Assembly (NCBI RefSeq): GCF_904063065.1
Contig: NZ_CAJFCL010000008.1
Location: forward strand, 124,001 to 188,000
DNA: 64,000 nucleotides
DNA from: Pseudomonas paraversuta
GTDB lineage: Bacteria; Pseudomonadota; Gammaproteobacteria; Pseudomonadales; Pseudomonadaceae
Direction: 5' to 3'
Below, piece after piece: positions 58,409-64,000 of the stretch. The position numbers and the translations under genes are program-made. Positions within the stretch are counted from its first letter, which is position 1, and the number at the start of each line of letters is the position of its first letter. The notes under the pieces are model-generated. The model had not been told where the DNA came from and did no database searches. It saw nothing but the letters and a program-made list of their open reading frames with translations.

Positions 58409-61116
58409 GCAATCTGACCCCAGAGCAAATCGCCCTCAGCGCCAGCTGGAATGCCGTCTACGAAGGTGCCGGCCAGGCCCTGGGCTGGGTGGACAAAAGC
58501 CGGGTTACGGCGCCCAAACTTGATCGCGATGCGGCTGACCTGAAGCTGGGCCTGTATCAGGCGCGCAACATGGCCCGCAACCTTGGCCGGGTAGCCACCA
58601 CACCGATGACCACCGGCTTCTTCGGGTTGTCCCAGGCGGGCAAGTCCTACCTGATTTCAGCCCTGGCGGCAGGGGCCAACGGTGCCCTCGAGACCCAGTT
58701 CGGCCCGCAGCGTATGAACTTCATCGAGAGCATCAACCCCAGCGGTGGCGGTACCGAAGCCACCGGGCTGGTGACCCGTTTCAGTCGTCTGGCCAAGCCC
58801 AGTGAAGACGACAACTTCCCGGTGGAGCTCAAGCTTTTCCGCGAAATCGAACTGGCGAAAATTTTTGCCAACACCTGGTTCAAAGACTTCGACCAGGAAA
58901 AAGTCTCCTTCGTGATCGACGACAGCGTGGTGCGCCAGGCCCTGCAACCTTTCGAAGGCCGCGAGCTGGGTCCGCTGCAGCCTGGGGTGAGTGCCGAAGA
59001 CGTCGTGTCGTTGATGGATTACCTGAACCAGAGCTTTGAACAATCGCTCAAAGTTCTGCCCCATCACTATTGGCCGAAAGTCATCGACCTGGCCCCGCGC
59101 CTCAATCCCCAGGAGCGTGGCGAGCTGTTTTCGATTTTGTGGGGCAAGCAGGATGGCTTGACCCAGGTGTACCAGCAGTTGGGCGCAGCGCTCAATCGGC
59201 TGGGCATGCCCGACACCGTTTTTGCACCGCTGTCAGTGCTGGCCGAGCGCGTAGGCGATGAATTCAGCCGTCGCAACAGCATCATGAACGTCGACATTCT
59301 GGAGCGTTACGGCAGCGCCACTGACGTGCCGGTGTCGGTGCGCCCGATGGTCGAGGGTGTGTTGCACAACCCCGGCCCGATTTCCCTGGTGCAGTTGGCG
59401 GCCCTCACCGCCGAGATGACCTTCCGCCTGATTGAAGTACCGGCCGCGCAGATCGTCGAGCAAATGGACCTGCTGGATTTTCCCGGATATCGCGGGCGCC
59501 TGAACGTGACCTCCATCGCCAGGGAAAACGGCCAGACCAACTCGATCTCGCAACTGATCCGTCGCGGCAAGGTCGCGTACCTGTTCGAGCGTTATGTCGA
59601 TGATCAGGAAATGAACGCACTGGTGGTCTGCACCAACAGCACCAAGCAAAGTGATGTCAACGATGTCGGCCCGGTGCTGACGCGCTGGATCAACGCGACA
59701 CAGGGCGAGACCCCGCAAGAGCGTGGCGCACGTGCCACGGGCTTGATCTGGACCCTGACCATGTTTGACCTGTGCATTTCCCAGTCATTGAACAAGAAGT
59801 CGCGCCTGGAGCTGGAAGAAGAGTGGGACGGCATGATGACCCGCACCATGCTCGAGCGCTTCAAAGACTACCCGTGGATGTCGAACTGGCAAGGCGCCCA
59901 GGCGTTCAATAACACCTATCTGGTGCGCAAACCGCGCCATCAGGCCGCATTCATTGGTCGTACCGATGGCAACGAAAGCCATTTCACCGAGGACAGTCAC
60001 AGCACGCTGGAGCTGATGGCCCAAACTCTGGTCGAGCGCCCGAATGTCAAAAAGTACATCAAGGATGCACAGCAGGCATGGGACGCCATGCTCACGCTCA
60101 ACGACGGCGGTATCACCCGTTTCAGCGAAAGCTTTACGGAACTGGCGAACGTTGACTTCAAACTCAAGCGCATCCGCGAGCAACTGAACAAGGTACTCAA
60201 CGGCAAAGCCTTGCACACCCTGGGCAGTTACTACGTGGCCGATGGCGCCGATATGGTGGCCATCAAGCGTACCCAGGCGCAGATGATTCTGGCCCAGCTC
60301 AAGCGCCGCGGCGGTGTGCTGGGCGAGCTGATCAACACCTTGCAACTGCCGAACGAAGAGATCCGCGAGCTTTACCTCAACGGCGTATACGAAGAGGACA
60401 GCGTGTCTGAGACGGGCGATACAGCTCAGGACTCCGCCAGGCAATCGATCGTTTATGCCAGCAGCAACGAGTTTGATTTTGGCGATGATTTCGGTGATTT
60501 GTCGGTGGACTTCGATGCCCCGGCCAATGCTCCGTTGCCAGCGTCCAAGGCTCCCGAGCTGCAAAGCAACGAGCACAAATTTGCCCGTGCCGTGTTCAGG
60601 AACTGGGTGAAGTACTTGCGTGCAGTTCCGGAGCGTGAGGGTTTGATGCGTGCCCTTGAGCTGGATAAAGAATCGATTGAAGCACTGGTTCAGGAGTTGA
60701 TCCTCAGCGGTGACCGTCTCGGCTTGCAGGACCAGTTGATTCGCGTCGTGCTCAAGCGTGCGCAAAGTGGCTCGCGCCGCGACCAGATGGTCGAGCGCCA
60801 GGTGCTGGAAGTACAGCGCGTGCTGAGCGATTTTGTGGCCTGGTTCGGTTACACCGCTGAACCGCTTGAATCCCGTCCTAAAAGCCATGCCGGCAACCGC
60901 GAAGCGCTGTTTTCGTTCTACGGTGATGTGGCCAGAGACGCGTTGCCGCAGCTGCCTGCGCAGCCGATTAACCAGGCGCAGCAGTTCCTTGGCGACTGGT
61001 TGTCCGGGGTAGCGCACATCACCCTGGACAATGCCAGCCACGGCACCGGCAGCGAATTCACCCCTGAACAAAATGAACGCCTGGGCCATGTGCTCAAAGC
61101 GTTTGAAGCGAGATAA
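58405..61116 (+). CDS. srfC: SrfC, large P-loop (dynamin-like) NTPase
   Basis: 903 residues, no signal peptide or membrane helix. P-loop GLSQAGKS at 74-81 in FFGLSQAGKSYLISALA, and a G3-like DFPG at 358-361 in MDLLDFPGYRGRL, unusually far apart (about 280 residues). A candidate for the base-specificity loop, CTNSTKQSD, follows near 410 but does not match [NT]KxD exactly. The remainder (about 480-900) is helical with an acidic stretch EFDFGDDFGDLSVDFD near 690. Resembles dynamin-type GTPases more than small GTPases. ATGA overlap with srfB implies equal synthesis. Confidence 0.82.
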   Translation: MSNLTPEQIALSASWNAVYEGAGQALGWVDKSRVTAPKLDRDAADLKLGLYQARNMARNLGRVATTPMTTGFFGLSQAGKSYLISALAAGANGALETQFGPQRMNFIESINPSGGGTEATGLVTRFSRLAKPSEDDNFPVELKLFREIELAKIFANTWFKDFDQEKVSFVIDDSVVRQALQPFEGRELGPLQPGVSAEDVVSLMDYLNQSFEQSLKVLPHHYWPKVIDLAPRLNPQERGELFSILWGKQDGLTQVYQQLGAALNRLGMPDTVFAPLSVLAERVGDEFSRRNSIMNVDILERYGSATDVPVSVRPMVEGVLHNPGPISLVQLAALTAEMTFRLIEVPAAQIVEQMDLLDFPGYRGRLNVTSIARENGQTNSISQLIRRGKVAYLFERYVDDQEMNALVVCTNSTKQSDVNDVGPVLTRWINATQGETPQERGARATGLIWTLTMFDLCISQSLNKKSRLELEEEWDGMMTRTMLERFKDYPWMSNWQGAQAFNNTYLVRKPRHQAAFIGRTDGNESHFTEDSHSTLELMAQTLVERPNVKKYIKDAQQAWDAMLTLNDGGITRFSESFTELANVDFKLKRIREQLNKVLNGKALHTLGSYYVADGADMVAIKRTQAQMILAQLKRRGGVLGELINTLQLPNEEIRELYLNGVYEEDSVSETGDTAQDSARQSIVYASSNEFDFGDDFGDLSVDFDAPANAPLPASKAPELQSNEHKFARAVFRNWVKYLRAVPEREGLMRALELDKESIEALVQELILSGDRLGLQDQLIRVVLKRAQSGSRRDQMVERQVLEVQRVLSDFVAWFGYTAEPLESRPKSHAGNREALFSFYGDVARDALPQLPAQPINQAQQFLGDWLSGVAHITLDNASHGTGSEFTPEQNERLGHVLKAFEAR

Positions 61117-61119
61117 GCA

Positions 61120-62136
61120 ATGTCAATTTTTGTCGATTTGGTCACCCTTGAACCCCACATCGCCGGTCAGGCGTGCCTGATCGTCAAAGACTGGACCGGT
61201 GGCCACGAGCGTCTGGAGTTCTCTGTCCAGCGTAACCAGGACGGCTATTTCCTGCAGGGCGACCAGCACTGGAGCAACAGCCAGTACTGGTTCAAGGTGG
61301 CGCACTTCAGTGCCGCCGCCAACGGCGAAGCGCTGGAAACCGTGGTTGGCCCGCAATTGGTCGACCCGGTACTCGAAGTGGGCTCCATGGCCACCTTGCG
61401 CTTCGAATTGCGCGAGCAGGGCGGTAACGGCCATTGCGATGCCGGCATGCTGATCCCGGCCAAGAACCTGCAATCATCCAGCGCCGCCACGGATGTCAAA
61501 GCCCCGGTACACCAGGACACGGGCCAGCTGAAAACCCCGGTGGCGCCAGTGGTGTTGCCTGAACCGGTTCCCGAGCCGGTTACCGAACCGGCCCCGGAAC
61601 CCGTGCCGGTCATTGAGCCCGCACCTGCGGCCCCGCCGCCACCGGTGCCAGCCAGGAAAAAACCCTGGTTGTTGATGGTGCTCATTGCATTGCTGGTACT
61701 GGCCGCCCTTGCCCTGGGCGCATGGTTCTGGCTCAACAAAACACCCCAGGCAGTGCCTGAACCGATGCCACCGCAGCCTGTACCGGGCGATGCCGCCTGT
61801 ACCCTGGAAAGCATGGCCGTGCTGCCTGAGCTGAGTGTTGTGCAGGCCTGCATCAAGAATTCGCCGGGCAGCGCCGAGTTGCTGGAAATCATCACCGTGG
61901 CCAAGGCCAACAACCATTGCGGCATCGCCCAGCGGCTGTACGCCAACCGTGCGCAAGCCGGTGACCTGCAAATTGCCACCGCCTACGCCCATGAGTACGA
62001 CCCGAAATTCCATCAGGCCAGCCAGTGCTTTGCCGAGCCGGACCCGGCCACCGCGGCGTACTGGTACGAAACCATCCTCAGCCACGACCCTGAGAATGCC
62101 GAAGCCAAGGCGCGCTTTGAGGAGTTGAAACCGTGA
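61120..62136 (+). CDS. Bitopic membrane protein of the srf operon
   Basis: 338 residues, not a family I can name. Cytoplasmic beta-rich N-terminal domain (1-120), Pro/Glu linker (about 148-180) with PEPVPEPVTEPAPEPVPV, one membrane helix (183-205) preceded by RKK, which puts the N-terminus inside, then a short linker and a periplasmic domain (about 225-338) with four cysteines and Sel1/TPR-like helices (CGIAQRLYANRAQAGDLQIATAYAHEYDP; ATAAYWYETILSHDPENAEAKARFEEL). The layout mirrors SrfA. Three bases after srfC; its stop overlaps the next start (GTGA). Confidence 0.8.
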   Translation: MSIFVDLVTLEPHIAGQACLIVKDWTGGHERLEFSVQRNQDGYFLQGDQHWSNSQYWFKVAHFSAAANGEALETVVGPQLVDPVLEVGSMATLRFELREQGGNGHCDAGMLIPAKNLQSSSAATDVKAPVHQDTGQLKTPVAPVVLPEPVPEPVTEPAPEPVPVIEPAPAAPPPPVPARKKPWLLMVLIALLVLAALALGAWFWLNKTPQAVPEPMPPQPVPGDAACTLESMAVLPELSVVQACIKNSPGSAELLEIITVAKANNHCGIAQRLYANRAQAGDLQIATAYAHEYDPKFHQASQCFAEPDPATAAYWYETILSHDPENAEAKARFEELKP

Positions 62137-64000
62137 GCCGTTTTGCATTGGCTGCCAGCGCTTTGCTGGCGCTGACCATCGGCAGCTCGCTGGCCCGCGC
62201 CGACGACAAGCCCTTGATTCAGGAAGGCAAGAAAACTCTGTTCCAGCGCGTGTTGACCACCCCGGGTTGTCAGCTCAGCAGTGCTGCTGGCGGTGATGCC
62301 GGTGCGGCGCAGCCAACATTCAGCCGCTTTTACGTATATGAACGGGCCCAGGCGGGTAATGCCGAGTGGCTCAAGGTCGGCCCTGACAGCTACGGCAAAA
62401 CTATCGGCTGGTTGCCTGCAGCCTGTACCACGGACTGGAAGATGCAGCTCACGCTGGCATTCACCAACCCGGCCAACCGCGACCGTCTGATGTTCTTCAA
62501 AGACCGCGCCACCCTTGAAGGCATCCTCGATGCCCCGGACCCGGTGAGCAAAGTCGCGCCGTTGCGCGCCAAGCTCAAGCAAGGAGTACAGGCTCCGGGA
62601 GTACTGGCCCAGGAGCCGGAATACTTCGTTGACCTGCACAAGCAGTTTTACTTGCTGCCGGTGTTGAGCGGCGAAGAAGTCATGACCGAAGAAGGCTTTC
62701 GCACCCGCCTGTTGAATGTAGCGTCGGTGAGCAAGGCTGAAGACAAACCGCTGCAGGCCGGCGCAAACCCAGGCGCTACGGGGGCCGCGAAATCCAGCCA
62801 GTTGAAGGAATTCAGCGCGGCGGTGGTGTTTGTCATCGACTCCACGATCTCGATGGATCCTTATATCGACCGTACCCGCGAGGCCATTCGCAAGGTCTAC
62901 AAACAGATTGAAAGCGAGAACCTGGGTAATCAGGTCAAGTTCGGTCTGGTGGCATTCCGTTCCAGCACCCAAGCCGTACCCGGCCTGGAATACGTGAGCA
63001 AAATGTACGCCGACCCGAACAAGGTCACCGGCAGCGAAGATTTTCTGGCCAGGGTGGCTGACCTCAAACAGGCCAAAGTCTCGAGCAAGGCCTTTGATGA
63101 GGACTCGCTCGCGGGCGTGATGCACAGTATCGACAAAGTGGACTGGACCCAGTTCGGTGCGCGCTACGTGGTGTTGATCACCGATGCGGGTGCCATCGAG
63201 GGCGACGACCCACTGAGCAGCACCGGGCTGAGCGCTGACCAGGTGCGCCTTGAGGCGGCCAACCCCGGCGTTGCGATTTACACCCTGCACTTGAAAACGC
63301 CGGCCGGGATCAAAGATCACGGCAAAGCCGAAGCGCAATATCAAAACCTGTCGACTTACCCGGGCACCAATACCTCGCTGTACTACCCGGTCAACGCCGG
63401 TGACGTGCAAGCATTCGGGCGCAAAGTGGATGCGCTGGCCAGCGCGATTACCTCCCAGGTCAAGGCCGCCTACATGGGCGACGATGCCATTGGCAGCGCG
63501 CTGAACGCCAAGCAAGCGCCTGTCGCCGGCAAAGACCCGGCCGAGCAAAAACTGCTGGATGACGCGGCCCTGATCGGCCACGCGATGCAACTGGCGTACC
63601 TCGGTGAAAAAACCAACAGTCAGGCGCCGCCAGTGTTTCAGGCGTGGATCACTGACCGCGACCTGATCAAGCAAAACATCCCCACCACCGATGTCCGGGT
63701 GTTACTGACCAAGTCACAGCTCAGCGATTTGAGCGACGTGATGAAGCAGATTCTGGATGCCGCCAACGAAGGCCTGATTTCGCCGACCGAGATGTTCGAT
63801 CGCCTGCGTTCCGTCGCCGCGACCATGGGCGCCGATCCCAATCAGCTCAAGCAGAACGGCAACGCCAGGCTGGCGGACATGGGTGTGCTCGGTGAGTACC
63901 TCGAAGACCTGCCGTACCAGAGCGAAGTCCTCAACCTGGATGAAGAAACCTGGAAGAGCTGGGATGGTCTGGCCCAGGAGAAATTCATTCGTAACCTGAA
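62133..64000 (+). CDS. Exported von Willebrand factor A protein, PpkA C-terminus-like (partial)
   Basis: GTG start overlapping the previous stop; 622 codons are present and the gene runs off the window. Signal peptide 1-23 (ALAASALLALTIGSSLARA), so periplasmic or secreted. After an N-terminal domain with two cysteines, the VWA domain begins at AAVVFVIDSTISM (about 228-241); the metal site is DSTIS (236-240) rather than DxSxS, with a second Asp in LITDAGA. The stretch VKFGLVAFRSSTQAVPGLEYVSKMYADP and the following FDEDSLAGVMHSID recall the VWA tail of the type VI secretion kinase PpkA. No kinase domain precedes it here. Confidence 0.8.
   Translation, partial: MSRFALAASALLALTIGSSLARADDKPLIQEGKKTLFQRVLTTPGCQLSSAAGGDAGAAQPTFSRFYVYERAQAGNAEWLKVGPDSYGKTIGWLPAACTTDWKMQLTLAFTNPANRDRLMFFKDRATLEGILDAPDPVSKVAPLRAKLKQGVQAPGVLAQEPEYFVDLHKQFYLLPVLSGEEVMTEEGFRTRLLNVASVSKAEDKPLQAGANPGATGAAKSSQLKEFSAAVVFVIDSTISMDPYIDRTREAIRKVYKQIESENLGNQVKFGLVAFRSSTQAVPGLEYVSKMYADPNKVTGSEDFLARVADLKQAKVSSKAFDEDSLAGVMHSIDKVDWTQFGARYVVLITDAGAIEGDDPLSSTGLSADQVRLEAANPGVAIYTLHLKTPAGIKDHGKAEAQYQNLSTYPGTNTSLYYPVNAGDVQAFGRKVDALASAITSQVKAAYMGDDAIGSALNAKQAPVAGKDPAEQKLLDDAALIGHAMQLAYLGEKTNSQAPPVFQAWITDRDLIKQNIPTTDVRVLLTKSQLSDLSDVMKQILDAANEGLISPTEMFDRLRSVAATMGADPNQLKQNGNARLADMGVLGEYLEDLPYQSEVLNLDEETWKSWDGLAQEKFIRNL

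Overview
The window is Gram-negative gammaproteobacterial chromosome, most likely a Pseudomonas of the fluorescens lineage. The reasons are long blocks that match my memory of Pseudomonas gene order (hdtS-gmhB-glyS-glyQ-tag, trkA-rsmB-fmt-def, lptM-lysA-dapF-DUF484-xerC, sutA-amtB-glnK-ubiK), Pseudomonas-type genes (sutA, oscA, choline sulfatase with its LysR regulator) and many intergenic REP palindromes built on GTAGGAGCGAGC or GTGGGAGC. I cannot fix the species. No rRNA, tRNA, CRISPR array, insertion sequence or prophage was seen.

Layout. 0-16 kb: housekeeping genes that lie beside oriC in P. aeruginosa (phospholipid and lipid A acylation, heptose phosphatase, glycyl-tRNA synthetase, K+ uptake, rRNA methylation, formylation/deformylation, DNA uptake, tRNA t6A, haem and shikimate). 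This stretch and the next 4 kb hold ten exact TTATCCACA DnaA-box 9-mers. 16-24 kb: SulP permease, choline sulfatase, its LysR regulator, a dioxygenase-like protein, a BCCT transporter and an SDR; together these suggest uptake of choline compounds and desulfation of choline-O-sulfate. 24-30 kb: a TriABC-type RND pump with two fusion lipoproteins, then a stand-alone AAA ATPase. 31-38 kb: MetQ-like binding protein, an aberrant sigma54 activator, hydrolase, Mpo1-like membrane protein, phosphatase, gamma carbonic anhydrase, oligopeptidase A and a zinc ribbon. 38-42 kb: sulfate importer sbp-cysTWA led by oscA.

42-53 kb: a second block, equivalent to the PA5271-PA5288 region of PAO1: a class I adenylate cyclase reduced to its catalytic half, rnk with an attenuator-like leader, frataxin, the lysine/peptidoglycan genes lptM-lysA-dapF running into DUF484-xerC-yigB, the RNA polymerase factor SutA, the ammonium pair glnK-amtB, and ubiK.

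53.9 kb to the end: a tightly packed operon of at least five genes, srfA-srfB-srfC, a bitopic membrane protein and an exported von Willebrand A protein cut by the window edge. It combines an actin/Hsp70-fold ATPase, a dynamin-like P-loop protein, two membrane proteins of matching design and a VWA protein that resembles, from memory, the C-terminal part of the type VI kinase PpkA. This is the strongest candidate here for an undescribed envelope-spanning system; its function cannot be read from sequence alone.

Several usual elements are missing or altered: the LysM gene expected between def and dprA, the C-terminal half of adenylate cyclase, and the GAFTGA and HTH elements of the sigma54 activator.
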